Source: Natronococcus jeotgali DSM 18795 (GTDB lineage: Archaea > Halobacteriota > Halobacteria > Halobacteriales > Natrialbaceae). From it: 64,000 bases of DNA. Shown here piece by piece: positions 32,265-40,802 of this stretch. Where the stretch lies: the NCBI RefSeq assembly GCF_000337695.1, contig NZ_AOIA01000018.1:1-64000 (forward strand). The letters are read 5' to 3'. The translations under genes and the position numbers were made by a program. The number at the start of each line of letters is the position of its first letter. Positions within the stretch are counted from its first letter, which is position 1. The notes below the pieces were generated by a model. The model worked only from the letters and a program-made list of their open reading frames with translations. It did no database searches and was not told where the DNA came from.

Positions 32265-32272
32265 TCACCCCC
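32265..32272 (-). promoter_or_regulatory. Strong Shine-Dalgarno site before the GTG start
   Basis: GGGGGTGA on the minus strand matches 7 of 8 bases of the consensus GGAGGTGA and is 7 bases from the GTG at 32257. Most single genes in this window appear leaderless, so this site implies a transcript with a 5' leader. The likely promoter is in the AT-rich stretch around 32345-32385. Confidence 0.6.
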
Positions 32273-32565
32273 TGCAGTCGCCGTTCGATCCCCGCTCCCC
32301 CGCCGATCGCCATCGAGGTCGGCCGCGCGTGGCCGACTCGCGGCGTTCTATCACGAATCATCGTCCTATTACACACAGTAAGTGGCCGAGAAGGTACCCG
32401 TTAACATATCAACGTCCGCCGTCGGGCCGTCGAGCCGTCGCCGTCTCGGGGCCGGGCTCGGCGGTCTCGAGCGGATCGTCCCGGCCGTCGAGAGCGCCTC
32501 GAGCCGGGATCGGACCGCGGGTCGGAATGGCAATACTGACGGTCGCTCGGGCCCGAGGGCCGATC

Positions 32566-33051
32566 GTGAACCGCCGTACGGTACTCCGGTCCGCGGGCGT
32601 CGTCGCGGTCGCGAGCCTCGCGGGCTGTGTCGACGCCGTCGAGGAACACTTCACGGGGGGCCTCGAGAGCCCGGTTCCCGTCGAGATCACCAACGAGGGC
32701 GAGCGGTCGTACAACATCAGCCTCGACGCCACCGCCCGGGGCCAGGACCGCCAGACCTACGAGGAGAGTTACACGATAACGCCGGGCGAGCGCGTCGCAC
32801 CGCCCCACCTCGAGGGGTCCGAACAGCAGTTCCGCGTCATCCGCCACGGCGACGGCGACGAGATCGAGAACCTCGTCGAGACGGGCACGATCACCGAAGA
32901 GACGAGCCTCGTGTTGATCACCATCACCGACGACGCGGTCGACCTCGAGATCATCGAGGACGAGGCGGAGGCCGAACAGGAGCGAGAGGCGGCCGAAGGA
33001 GATTCCAACGAGACCAACGGAAGCGACGGCGACAACGCGACTCAGGGATAG
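32566..33051 (+). CDS. TAT-type lipoprotein of unknown function
   Basis: This 161-residue protein starts with NRRTVLRSAGVVAVASLAGC: a twin-arginine signal ending in a lipobox (L-A-G-C), typical of haloarchaeal lipoproteins. The mature part is a small beta-sandwich-like domain (VPVEITNEGERSYNISLDAT) plus an acidic Glu/Asn tail. GTG is chosen as the start because it places the RR motif correctly; an ATG at 32527 would add 13 residues. It overlaps the convergent YcaO gene by 10 bases. The function is unknown. Confidence 0.75.
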   Translation: MNRRTVLRSAGVVAVASLAGCVDAVEEHFTGGLESPVPVEITNEGERSYNISLDATARGQDRQTYEESYTITPGERVAPPHLEGSEQQFRVIRHGDGDEIENLVETGTITEETSLVLITITDDAVDLEIIEDEAEAEQEREAAEGDSNETNGSDGDNATQG

Positions 33052-34775
33052 GGGTGGAACGGCCCCTCGAGCGCGGGCTCGAACCCGAGTTCGGCCGGCA
33101 CCTCCCGGGCGCGCTCGCCGAAGAAGGGCTCGCGGGTGAACAGCGGCTGGGCGCCGGGGACGACGACCCGCACCGTCTCGAAGCCCAGTCCCGCGACGTC
33201 GCGGGTCGTCAACCGCGCCGCGTGGGGCTCCAGTCCGGCGTCGTTCGTCCGTTCGAGGATCGCCTCGAGCGCGTCGCGCCCGGTCGGCGCCGGATCGGGA
33301 CCGACGCTGGCCGCCGGCACCGTCCGCTCGACGTCGACGAACGCGCGGGCCGGCTCGGGGAACGAGGCGTACTCTCCGATCGCCGCCGAGGCCGATTCGG
33401 CCTCGTCGGGGCCGAGCCCCCGCAGCTCCATCCAGTTCTGTAGCGCCTCCGCCAGCGCCGCCGTCGCCGCCTCGGTGGCGTCGAGGCCGGCCGCCGAGCC
33501 CGCGGCGAACGCGGGCCACTCCGCCTCGCCGCCCTCGGATCCGCGGTGAACCGCCGCCGCGACGACGGGAACGTCGACGTCCTGGGTCACCAGCAGCGCC
33601 GTCACGTCCAGTCCCTCGCTGGCCGCGCGACGCTCGAGGGCGGCGAACGTCTCGCTCTCGACCGCGAGCCCGAGGGGCTCGAACGTCGAGTACCAGGAAA
33701 GCATCGTCGCGTCCCGCTCGAGGACCTCCGTCAGCCCCGACAACAGGGCGTCGACCGTCGACGAGCCCAGGCCGAGTCCCGTCGTGATCGCGGGCACGAG
33801 CGCCTCGCCGGGCTGGGGGAACTGGACGGCCGCCGCCGGCAGGTAGATCCCCTCCCCGGTCCGGAGCGTCTCGCCCTCGACCCAGCGACGTTTCGCCCCG
33901 GGGTCGTAGTCGGGCGCGTCGTCGGGACGGACGAGGTCGGTCGGCGAGACCGCCCGCTCGAGGTCGGCCTCGCTCGCATGGACGAAATCGGCGTCGCGGT
34001 AGACGCCCGCGCAGTAGCGCTCGAGCCCCTCGCCGACGGCTTTCATCAGCGCCGCGTTCCAGTCGGGGTCGACGCCCGCGGCCTGGTTGGCCGCGCTGAC
34101 GTCGCTGAACCCGCTCGTGTCGGCCGTCGTCGCGAGGTAGTACGGCGCGGGAAAGGACTCGACCTCCCCGATCGACTCGACGATGCCGACCCGGTCGTCG
34201 ATCGCCCCCTCGGCGCGCTCGACGGCCGCCTCGAGCCCGAGGCCGTCGTCGTCCCGGTCGAGGCTCCGGTCGCGCCCGCCGCCACAGTCACAGCCCGGAA
34301 CGGGCAGGAACCGCCGTCGGCGGTGGGGAACCTCGAGGACGTGGCCGATGACCGACCGCTCCTCGCCCGACAGCACCCGCACGCACTCCCGGCCCGCGAG
34401 CGCGCCGGCGAAGCGAGCCGCGCTCGAGTCGGCGCGGGGCCCGTCGGCGGCCGACTCGAGGTGGGAGTCGACGCGAGCCCGCAGGCACTCGAAGCAGCTG
34501 GTAGCGGGGGCGAAGCCCGAGACTGCGGCGTCGAGGTCGGCGAGCGGACGGCCCCCGACGCCGCCGATCTCGACGGCGATCCAGGGGGTCCCCCCCGTCA
34601 GAGCCGCCTCGTTTGCTCGCTCGAACGTCGCCGCGCCGGCGACGTCGCTGACCACGGCGAAGCGGGCGTCCTCGAGGTCTGTCGGCGCGGCCGACCGAAC
34701 CGAAACGTCGACGTCTGCGAGCGCGGTCTCGACGGCGTCGCGGACGGGGTCCTCTCCGACGACGGAAACGTGCAT
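33042..34775 (-). CDS. YcaO-domain cyclodehydratase-like protein with N-terminal E1-like domain
   Basis: This 577-residue protein has two parts. Residues 1 to about 175 resemble the E1/ocin-ThiF-like partner of azoline-forming enzymes, with a four-Cys zinc site (Cys94, Cys97 in SCFECLRA; Cys162, Cys164 in GCDCGGG). Residues 215-577 are a YcaO domain with the ATP-site signatures EGLERYCAG (249-257), EVLERDA (350-356) and EALQNW (443-448). It ends PFHPYP, close to the PxPxP tail of the peptide-cyclising class. This class uses ATP to activate backbone amides and form azolines or thioamides. No precursor peptide, TfuA or dehydrogenase gene is adjacent, so the substrate is unknown. Confidence 0.85.
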   Translation of the reverse strand: MHVSVVGEDPVRDAVETALADVDVSVRSAAPTDLEDARFAVVSDVAGAATFERANEAALTGGTPWIAVEIGGVGGRPLADLDAAVSGFAPATSCFECLRARVDSHLESAADGPRADSSAARFAGALAGRECVRVLSGEERSVIGHVLEVPHRRRRFLPVPGCDCGGGRDRSLDRDDDGLGLEAAVERAEGAIDDRVGIVESIGEVESFPAPYYLATTADTSGFSDVSAANQAAGVDPDWNAALMKAVGEGLERYCAGVYRDADFVHASEADLERAVSPTDLVRPDDAPDYDPGAKRRWVEGETLRTGEGIYLPAAAVQFPQPGEALVPAITTGLGLGSSTVDALLSGLTEVLERDATMLSWYSTFEPLGLAVESETFAALERRAASEGLDVTALLVTQDVDVPVVAAAVHRGSEGGEAEWPAFAAGSAAGLDATEAATAALAEALQNWMELRGLGPDEAESASAAIGEYASFPEPARAFVDVERTVPAASVGPDPAPTGRDALEAILERTNDAGLEPHAARLTTRDVAGLGFETVRVVVPGAQPLFTREPFFGERAREVPAELGFEPALEGPFHPYP

Positions 34776-34816
34776 ACCTGATCGTCACAGCGGGCGGTGA
34801 AAAACGCCGCGCTCGA

Positions 34817-35254
34817 TCAGTCCTCGTCGCGCAGGCGCTCGAGGACCTCCTCGGCGTTCTCGACGGCTTTGTCCTTCTTGGCGGGGTAGGCCTCGACTTT
34901 CGCGCGGAACGTGATCCCCTCGCCGAGGCGGACCTCCTCGCCGAAGGCGGCCTGCTTGTCCAGTCGCAAGAAGAGTTCGGTGTTGTCGGTGACCCGATCG
35001 TCGAGCTCGCCGAGCAGGCCGTCGAGGTTCTCGAGGTCGGCGAGCCGCGAGAGGACGTGGCGCACGTCGTCGGCGTTCTCGACGCGGGCCGACAGCACCA
35101 GGATGCGGTCGCCGTAGTGGCCCTCGCTCTCGGCGCGGTCGATCTCGAACTCCTCGGGGAGGAAGGTTCGAAGCGCCTGCTCGACGCGTTTCTCGTCCTC
35201 GGTGGCGTAACAGAACGCCCGCAGGTCGACGTAGTGAAGCGGAATCTGTGGCAT
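34817..35254 (-). CDS. Archaeal RNA-binding protein (COG1325-type)
   Basis: This 145-residue acidic protein begins MPQIPLHYVDLRAFCYATED and carries the pattern of the archaeal exosome-associated RNA-binding family: an N-terminal RNP-like strand, GHYGDRILVLSARVENADD, then EELFLRLDKQ-like sequence (TELFLRLDKQAAFG). Length is typical. It is thought to bind structured RNA. It lies 42 bases from the YcaO gene and is transcribed in the same direction, which may be coincidental. Confidence 0.75.
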   Translation of the reverse strand: MPQIPLHYVDLRAFCYATEDEKRVEQALRTFLPEEFEIDRAESEGHYGDRILVLSARVENADDVRHVLSRLADLENLDGLLGELDDRVTDNTELFLRLDKQAAFGEEVRLGEGITFRAKVEAYPAKKDKAVENAEEVLERLRDED

Positions 35255-35309
35255 CTTCGGGTGCAGCGCCGGTGGCGGGTGGGTCCGATATCCGGACCGC
35301 TCGGTCGGA

Positions 35310-35510
35310 TTACTCCTCGTCGACGTCGGCGTCGTCGGCTTCCTCGAGGGCGTCCTCGGGGACGCCGGTCTCCTGGCCGTCCTCGAAGCTGATCGTGTAG
35401 GTGACGTCGCCGAACATCGACTCCATCGTCTGGGTGACGGTGCCGGTCTCGCCGTCGAACTCGCTGTGCTCGTCGTGCAGGACGACGCGGTCGTCTTCCT
35501 CGAAGCTCAT
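35310..35510 (-). CDS. Small acidic SH3/KOW-like protein (DUF1918-like)
   Basis: This 66-residue protein (MSFEEDDRVVLHDEHSEFDG) is all-beta in the first 50 residues, with DDRVVLHD...GETGTVTQT...YTISFEDGQETGVPEDAL. This is the pattern of small SH3/KOW-fold proteins. A disordered acidic tail ends DADVDEE. Such proteins are common and uncharacterised in haloarchaea. It is followed 55 bases later by the RNA-binding protein gene on the same strand. Confidence 0.65.
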   Translation of the reverse strand: MSFEEDDRVVLHDEHSEFDGETGTVTQTMESMFGDVTYTISFEDGQETGVPEDALEEADDADVDEE

Positions 35511-35597
35511 AGTTGGCGTTCCCCGGCGCGAGGTAAAAAGGGACTGATTCCCTGCGGAGCCGACGGCGTCGCTCGCTCGCGGTTCGAACGGCCGGAG

Positions 35598-35771
35598 CTA
35601 GCGCATCGACTCGAGCGCGCGGACGGTGTCGGACATCAGCCACGCGTCGTCGTTCGCGGCGTCTTCGATACTCAGCGCGAAGAACGACTCCCGGCCGTCG
35701 TCGACGGTTATCCGGTAGCTCCGGCTCTGAAGATCGATGGTTCGCTCGGGCGGGGACGGGTCGGCGGTCAC
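35598..35771 (-). CDS. Small hypothetical protein
   Basis: This 57-residue protein is read from a GTG start (GTG ACC GCC GAC). The sequence IDLQSRSYRITVDDGRESFF and the C-terminal DDAWLMSDTVRALESMR resemble a common layout of short haloarchaeal proteins with a Trp-x-x-Ser-Asp ending. I cannot give a named function. It lies 44 bases downstream of the DJ-1/PfpI gene, so it may be co-transcribed with it. Confidence 0.5.
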   Translation of the reverse strand: MTADPSPPERTIDLQSRSYRITVDDGRESFFALSIEDAANDDAWLMSDTVRALESMR

Positions 35772-35815
35772 ACCGGGACTCGGCAACCCGGAGGGATAAC
35801 TGGCCCGGTTCCGCG

Positions 35816-36496
35816 CTACAGGTCGAGTTCCTCGCACAGCCGGTCGGCGGCGGCGCTCGAGGACTCCGGCCCCCGCGCGGTGAGCAGGTCGCCGTCGACG
35901 GTAACGCTCGTCGCGGCGTCGAGTTCGGGGTCGAACTCGCCGCCGGCGGCCTCGACCTCGTCGGCGACCCAGTAGGGGAGCTTGCGGCCGTCGGGCATCA
36001 CGTCGTTCTCGTCGACGATCTCTTCTTCCCACTCGTTGGGGAACCCGGTGACCTGGCGGCCGTTGACGACGAACGCGCCCTGGCTGTCGCGGGCGAACCC
36101 GAGCATCCCGACGGCGTGACAGACCACGAGCGCCTTCCCGTCCTCGCCCTCGACGGCCTCTCGCAGGAGTCGGCGGGCGTCGCTGTCCTGGTTGACGTCC
36201 CACTCGGTGCCGTGTCCGCCCGGGAAGACGACGGCGTCGTAGGCCTCGGCGTCGGCCCGCGCGGTCGGAATCGGATCGTTCAGTCGCTCGTCGCTCTCGT
36301 GGACCTCCCGAACGTGCTCGGCGGTCTCCTCGCCGACCTCGTCGGGGTCGGCCGAGGTCTCGTCGAGCTCGGGCGGGCCGCCCGACGGCGTCGCGACGGT
36401 GATCTCGACGCCCGCCTCTGAAAGTGTCTCGAGGGGCTCGACGCACTCCTCTCCCCAGTACCCTTCCTCACTGACGACGAACAGCGCTTTCGTCAT
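35816..36496 (-). CDS. DJ-1/PfpI-family (class I amidotransferase-like) protein
   Basis: This 226-residue protein begins MTKALFVVSEEGYWGEECVEP. It has the family's PGGHGTEWDV oxyanion segment and the nucleophile Cys in LVVCHAVGML at the elbow. It resembles the Hsp31/glyoxalase III-like branch (longer than PfpI, with an inserted acidic segment near residues 45-80). Members act as chaperones, glyoxalases or deglycases; activity here is not determined. The start is set at MTK because the upstream extension is basic. Confidence 0.85.
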   Translation of the reverse strand: MTKALFVVSEEGYWGEECVEPLETLSEAGVEITVATPSGGPPELDETSADPDEVGEETAEHVREVHESDERLNDPIPTARADAEAYDAVVFPGGHGTEWDVNQDSDARRLLREAVEGEDGKALVVCHAVGMLGFARDSQGAFVVNGRQVTGFPNEWEEEIVDENDVMPDGRKLPYWVADEVEAAGGEFDPELDAATSVTVDGDLLTARGPESSSAAADRLCEELDL

Positions 36497-36634
36497 ACCC
36501 GACGGTAGGGTCGGAAGACGGAAAACGGGCGGGCAGGACGTTGCCGCGTTCGCAGTCCGATACGTCCGCGCCGGTGACAGTCCCGACGCTCGGAGATGGC
36601 TTTTTCGAGCGGGACGGCGTAGACCCGAACTGCA

Positions 36635-37087
36635 ATGGCCAGTCGACGAAACCCCTTCGACCACCTCGAGGAGCTGTTCGACCGACTGAACCGCCAGTTC
36701 GAGGAGGCCACCCGGAACTGGGAGGACGAGACCGGGGACGGCGACCGGTTCGCGTTCGCCGCCGGCGGAACGAGCCTGGATCTGGCCGATCGCGACGACG
36801 AGTTCGTCGTCACCGTCGACGTCCCCGGCTACGAGTCCGCGGATCTCGAGAGCAGGCTCTCGGGCGAGACCCTGTTTATCAGCGGCGAGCGCGAACGGGA
36901 GGCGACCGACGGGCGAGACGACTACCTCCGGCGCGAGCGCGAATTCGAGTCGTTCAGCCGGCGGGTGACCCTTCCCGACCCCGTCGACGCCGACGGGATC
37001 GAGGCGACGGTCAACAACGGCGTGTTGACGATCCGGCTCCCCAAGCTCGAGCCCGGCGAGGGCTCGCGCACGATCGACATCGAGTGA
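36635..37087 (+). CDS. Hsp20/alpha-crystallin small heat-shock protein
   Basis: This 150-residue protein has an N-terminal helix (FDHLEELFDRLNRQFEEATR) and an alpha-crystallin domain from about residue 45 (SLDLADRDDEFVVTVDVPGY). The conserved GVLTIRLPK motif lies near the C-terminus, and it ends RTIDIE, a variant of the I-x-I tail that docks neighbouring dimers. It is an ATP-independent holdase. A TTTTTC element about 30 bases upstream is the likely TATA box. Confidence 0.93.
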   Translation: MASRRNPFDHLEELFDRLNRQFEEATRNWEDETGDGDRFAFAAGGTSLDLADRDDEFVVTVDVPGYESADLESRLSGETLFISGEREREATDGRDDYLRREREFESFSRRVTLPDPVDADGIEATVNNGVLTIRLPKLEPGEGSRTIDIE

Positions 37088-37090
37088 CGG

Positions 37091-38098
37091 TCACTCCTCG
37101 TCTTCGGGCTCGAGCGCGGCGAAGAACCGCTCGGGCAGCCGACTGCCGACGACCGTCAGCAGGTCCCTGGCGTCCGGGGCGACGTCGGGGGCGACCGTCG
37201 ACAGCTCGATCCGACCGCCGGCCATGTCGTGGTGGCCGCCCGCCGAGCCGAGGTCGTCGAACCCGTCGGCCAGCGCCTCGCCGATGTGGATCGCGGGATC
37301 GATCGAGCGGGCGCTCAGCCGGATCCCGTCGTCGACGACGCCGTAGACCAGCACCGTGTCCACCCCCTCGAGGTTGAGCAGGTAGTCCGCGGCCTGGGGC
37401 AGGGCGTCGGTCTCGGGGGTTCGGCCAACGGTCGCGACCATCGAGGACTCCCGCCGCTGTCGGGTCGCGATCGCCCGCCCGATCGCGTCCAGCGTCGCCG
37501 CGGAGAAGGCGCTGCCGTACAGCTGGTTGAGGACCTCGAGGTCGGCGTTCGGGAAGACGTCGAGGGCCGCCTCGTACTCGCGGGCGCTCGGGTTGCGAAC
37601 GAAGTCGAGGCGTTCGCGGTGCAGGGCGAAGAGTAGCGCCGAGGCCAGCCGCGAGGTCGGCTCGAGCCCGAGGTCCTCGAGGTAGTCGACGAAGATCGTC
37701 GCGGTCGCGCCGTAGTCGACGCGGAGGTCGACGAACTCGCCCTCGACGGGGTCGCCGGGGTGGTGGTCGACCACGACCTCGGGTCGAACCGTCGCCGGGA
37801 GTTCGGTGTTGGCGCCGGGTCGGGAGTGGTCGACGAACGCGACCGCGTCGTAGTCGTCGACGTCGATCTCCGCGAGCGCCCGCAGCGACACCTCCAGCAG
37901 GGCGACGAACGCCCGGTTCTGCTGGTGGGAGATCTCGCCGCCGTAGGCGATCGCCACCTCGTCGACGCCGGCCTCGCGGGCGATGGCCTCGAGCGCGAGC
38001 GCGCTGGCCAGGCAGTCGGGATCGGGGTTGTCGTGGCAGACGATCGCCAGCGAGTCGCGGTCCTCGAGGGCCGCGACGAGCTCGGCCGCGCGGGACAT
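37091..38098 (-). CDS. DHH-family phosphoesterase (NrnA/RecJ-like)
   Basis: This 335-residue protein has the DHH motif I order: IVCHDNPDPDCLASALAL (motif I), VAFVDHSRPGAN (II) and VVDHHPGDP (III, Asp-His-His). The DHHA1 domain has GGHHDMAGGRIE. Such enzymes remove nucleotides from short RNA or act on pAp/oligonucleotides. It has no CBS or TrkA domain. It is convergent with hsp20, the stops being 3 bases apart. Confidence 0.9.
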   Translation of the reverse strand: MSRAAELVAALEDRDSLAIVCHDNPDPDCLASALALEAIAREAGVDEVAIAYGGEISHQQNRAFVALLEVSLRALAEIDVDDYDAVAFVDHSRPGANTELPATVRPEVVVDHHPGDPVEGEFVDLRVDYGATATIFVDYLEDLGLEPTSRLASALLFALHRERLDFVRNPSAREYEAALDVFPNADLEVLNQLYGSAFSAATLDAIGRAIATRQRRESSMVATVGRTPETDALPQAADYLLNLEGVDTVLVYGVVDDGIRLSARSIDPAIHIGEALADGFDDLGSAGGHHDMAGGRIELSTVAPDVAPDARDLLTVVGSRLPERFFAALEPEDEE

Positions 38099-38268
38099 GG
38101 ATCGGAGGGAGGGAGCCGAAGGGTTTGAACGCCCCTACGCTTTCGAAGGAATTACACTGGAAATTAAACGTTAGTTCGGCGTACCGACGCCGTATCGTGC
38201 GGTTGCCGTCGGCGACGGATTCGTAATCCGCCGCTATCCGACGGCTTCGGAGCCTCGGCGACGGGCGG

Positions 38269-39267
38269 TCAGTCGCCCGTCAGCGCCTCGCTCGCCGGCG
38301 CGAACGGGAGTTCGGTCCCGAGCCCCGCCTCGCGGGCCCGCTCGTAGAGCATCCCCGCCGCGGCGACGGTCTCGATTCCGGTGCCGCCGCTGTCGAAGAC
38401 GGTGATCTCTCCGTCGCTCGTTCGGCCGGGTTCGACCCCGGCGACGACCTCGCCGAGTTCGGCGCGGACGTGGTCCTCGGCGACGACGCCGTCCTCGAGC
38501 GCCGCGAGGAAGGCGCCGGCGTCGTGAGTCGCCCGCTCTCGCAGGTCGGGCACGTACGTCGCCCGCTCGATCGTCGTCGTATCCAGCTCGCGGCCGTCGG
38601 TGCCGTACTGGCCCATCGCCGTCACGTGGGTTCCGGGCTCGAGGTCGTCGCCGTCGAAGACCGGCTCGCTCGCCCGCGTCGCCGTGATCACGATATCTGC
38701 GTCGGCGACCGCGTCGGCGCTCGAGGCGACCGCCCGGACGTCGGCCTCGAGGTCGGCGGCGAAGTCGGCGGCGAACGCCTCGCGGTTCTCGGCGGTCGGC
38801 GAGTAGACCCGGACGTCGGTCAGGTCGCGGACGGTCGCGGTCGCGCGCAGCTGACCGCGGGCCTGGGCGCCGCTGCCGACGATTCCCAGGGTCGTCGCGT
38901 CCTCGTGGGCCAGCGCGTCGACGCCGACGGCGCCGGCCGCGCCGGTTTTGAACGGGTTCAGGCTCGCGCCGTCGAACAGCGCCAGCGGCTCACCGCTGTC
39001 GGCGTCGAACAGCGACAGCACGAACCAGGCGTCCTCGGCGCCGAACCCCGCGGTGTAGGTGTACGCGCCCATGACCCCGTCGTCGGGGAAGATTGCGGCG
39101 TAGCCGGTGAGCATCCCCGCCGGATCCTCGCGGCCGAGTTTCGAGCGGGGCTGGGCCGGCGCGCCCGTCCCGCGCTGTCGGTACCCTTCGCGGACGGCGT
39201 CGACGTACTCGGCCGGCGTCGCGAGCCCGTCGACGTCGTCGCTGGTCAGAAATAGAGTCTCGGTCAC
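38269..39267 (-). CDS. Ornithine cyclodeaminase / alanine dehydrogenase family protein
   Basis: This 332-residue NAD(P)-dependent enzyme of the mu-crystallin family is read from a GTG start with a TATTCC element about 30 bases upstream. The Rossmann motif is LGIVGSGAQARGQLRA (about residue 128). The substrate side shows the conserved Lys in FKTGAAGAVG, and QPRSKL in place of the usual Arg/Lys pair. Archaeal members include alanine dehydrogenases and ketimine reductases. Its true substrate is unknown. Confidence 0.85.
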   Translation of the reverse strand: MTETLFLTSDDVDGLATPAEYVDAVREGYRQRGTGAPAQPRSKLGREDPAGMLTGYAAIFPDDGVMGAYTYTAGFGAEDAWFVLSLFDADSGEPLALFDGASLNPFKTGAAGAVGVDALAHEDATTLGIVGSGAQARGQLRATATVRDLTDVRVYSPTAENREAFAADFAADLEADVRAVASSADAVADADIVITATRASEPVFDGDDLEPGTHVTAMGQYGTDGRELDTTTIERATYVPDLRERATHDAGAFLAALEDGVVAEDHVRAELGEVVAGVEPGRTSDGEITVFDSGGTGIETVAAAGMLYERAREAGLGTELPFAPASEALTGD

Positions 39268-39317
39268 GAGCGAAAAAACGCCGGGAGATGAGAAAGGAAT
39301 ACCGGTCGAGGCGTCGA

Positions 39318-39533
39318 TCAGTCCGCGTTGAGTGGCTGGCGGGTCGACTGGACGTCCTCGGCCGAATCGACCGGGGCGTTGACGAACATTGCGTGGCCGA
39401 TAAGCGCCATCGAGACGAACGCGCCAGCCGGTATCGCCGTCGTCACTGACAGGCCGACGAACGTCAGTGCGGCGGTGATGCCGAGCAGTGCGACCGGGAT
39501 GAGGCCAAGAACAATGTCGTAATATCCAGTCAT
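39318..39533 (-). CDS. Two-helix small membrane protein
   Basis: This 71-residue protein has two hydrophobic helices (DIVLGLIPVALLGITAALTF and AIPAGAFVSMALIGHAMFV) and a short polar tail. The pattern is common in haloarchaea, but I know no function. The start at MTGYYD is supported by TTATA 30 bases upstream (39563-39567, minus strand). It lies just upstream of the cyclodeaminase gene but probably has its own promoter. Confidence 0.7.
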   Translation of the reverse strand: MTGYYDIVLGLIPVALLGITAALTFVGLSVTTAIPAGAFVSMALIGHAMFVNAPVDSAEDVQSTRQPLNAD

Positions 39534-39562
39534 AATGTATTCTATACTATGCGGAATAACGG

Positions 39563-39567
39563 TATAA
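39563..39567 (-). promoter_or_regulatory. TATA box of the two-helix membrane protein gene
   Basis: Minus-strand CTTATACC, core TTATA, 30 bases before the ATG at 39533. It lies in an AT-rich stretch (39535-39610). Confidence 0.5.
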
Positions 39568-39692
39568 GTGTTTCCCATAATAGGCCGATAGCGCACCCGT
39601 TTCTAACGCGTATTGGAGGGGTTGAATACCTATAACTTATAGAGTGGTTTTATCAATTGTACTCTCCGTCGGTCGAGACGGATCGGGGGAGG

Positions 39693-39700
39693 TTTATAAA
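39693..39700 (+). promoter_or_regulatory. Orphan TATA element within a 353-bp gap (39534-39886)
   Basis: TTTATAAA on the plus strand is the best TATA match in this gap, but no plus-strand protein gene follows: the next gene runs the other way and ends at 39887. Transcription from here would give a short RNA of up to about 160 bases. That stretch includes hairpin-forming CTCGAGCGAGGTCTCGCTCGA near 39755-39776. The gap otherwise holds no gene. Confidence 0.35.
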
Positions 39701-39886
39701 CACAGTGCAGCCGAAACGAACCGGTGCTCGTACGAAAATCGCACGAGGGCGGCTTCCCTCGAGCGAGGTCTCGCTCGACAATGGAGTAACTCTTGACCGT
39801 TATATTCTCTCCCAGATGTGTCGCTGAACTGCCATGTCGGATCCGATAGGAGTTCGACCGAGGTCCCGCGGGCGGCCGCGGAAACG

Positions 39887-40315
39887 CTACCGGCCGGAGC
39901 GAGCGTACGCCGCGTAGGCTCCGCGCCAGCCGACCAGCGCCAGGAGACCGAACCCGGTTATCACGAGCGGGAACGGCCAGGTCGCGGTGCCGTCGAACAG
40001 CGGCGACGCCCGCAGGATCAACCCGACGTTCGCCGCCGCGACCCACGCCACCGTCGTCGCGCGAACCGAACGGACGAGCGACTTCCCGACGCCCGGTGCG
40101 TAGAGGCCCGAAAGCGGCGCCATGACGAGCCAGCCGACGGCGAACGGGGCGATCGTCTCGAGGGCGGCCAGCGGTTCCGCGAGGGGGTCGACGCCGTGGC
40201 TCAGCTGGCCGGCGGTGATGATCGCGGCGAGCAGGGCGAGATCGATCGCGCCGAGCGCGAGGTCCCTCCCGCCGAGCGCTCCCGCGGACTCCGACGAGCG
40301 GACTGGAGCGTCCAT
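39887..40315 (-). CDS. DUF3054 membrane protein
   Basis: This 142-residue protein has four hydrophobic helices: LALGAIDLALLAAIITAGQL with the conserved His in GQLSHGVDPL, then FAVGWLVMAPLSGLY, VAWVAAANVGLILRA and VITGFGLLALVGWRGAYA. This matches the DUF3054 pattern found in Haloarchaea and Actinobacteria. No function is established. The start ATG is preceded by ordinary GC-rich sequence. Confidence 0.75.
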   Translation of the reverse strand: MDAPVRSSESAGALGGRDLALGAIDLALLAAIITAGQLSHGVDPLAEPLAALETIAPFAVGWLVMAPLSGLYAPGVGKSLVRSVRATTVAWVAAANVGLILRASPLFDGTATWPFPLVITGFGLLALVGWRGAYAAYARSGR

Positions 40316-40378
40316 ACCCGACGTTGGCGACCGCGCCCATATCGGTGTCCCGGTTTCGCCGCCTCGAGGATGCGGGTG

Positions 40379-40765
40379 CTACTCGACCTCCGAGGGTCGA
40401 TTCACCGTCTCGAGGACCCGCTGGGAGAACTCCACCTCCGAGAGTTCCACGCCGAGGCCGGCGAACCAGTCGTCCTCGACGTGCCAGCGACCCCGGAGCT
40501 CGCCGTCGGTCGACAGCGAGGTAACCTCGAGCCGGCCCGGCGTCCACCCCCGTTCCTCGGCGACCGCCAGTAGCATGCGGACGACGGCGCTGACCTCGTC
40601 GGTCGTCACGACCGGCGCCTCGGCGACGGTCTCGTACTCGAGGTCGATCGCCGCGCCGTCGGCGGGTGCCTCGTCGCCGTCGGGCCAGGAGACGTCGGTG
40701 ACGTAGATGCCGTTGCTCATCAGGCGGTTCTCGAGTGCGGTCTCGACGGCGTGGTCCGAACCCAT
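40379..40765 (-). CDS. Conserved-looking hypothetical protein
   Basis: This 128-residue acidic protein starts MGSDHAVETALENRLMSNGI. It appears to be a small alpha/beta domain (YVTDVSWPDGDEAP, LEYETVAEAPVVTTDEVSAV, GRLEVTSLSTDGELRGRW) ending NRPSEVE. I know no family name. It lies 38 bases downstream of tpiA on the same strand and may be co-transcribed with it. The start at MGSDHA avoids a 57-residue basic extension that would overlap tpiA. Confidence 0.6.
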   Translation of the reverse strand: MGSDHAVETALENRLMSNGIYVTDVSWPDGDEAPADGAAIDLEYETVAEAPVVTTDEVSAVVRMLLAVAEERGWTPGRLEVTSLSTDGELRGRWHVEDDWFAGLGVELSEVEFSQRVLETVNRPSEVE

Positions 40766-40802
40766 ACCCGCGAGTTGGGTCGGCACCGGGAAAACGGTTA
40801 GC

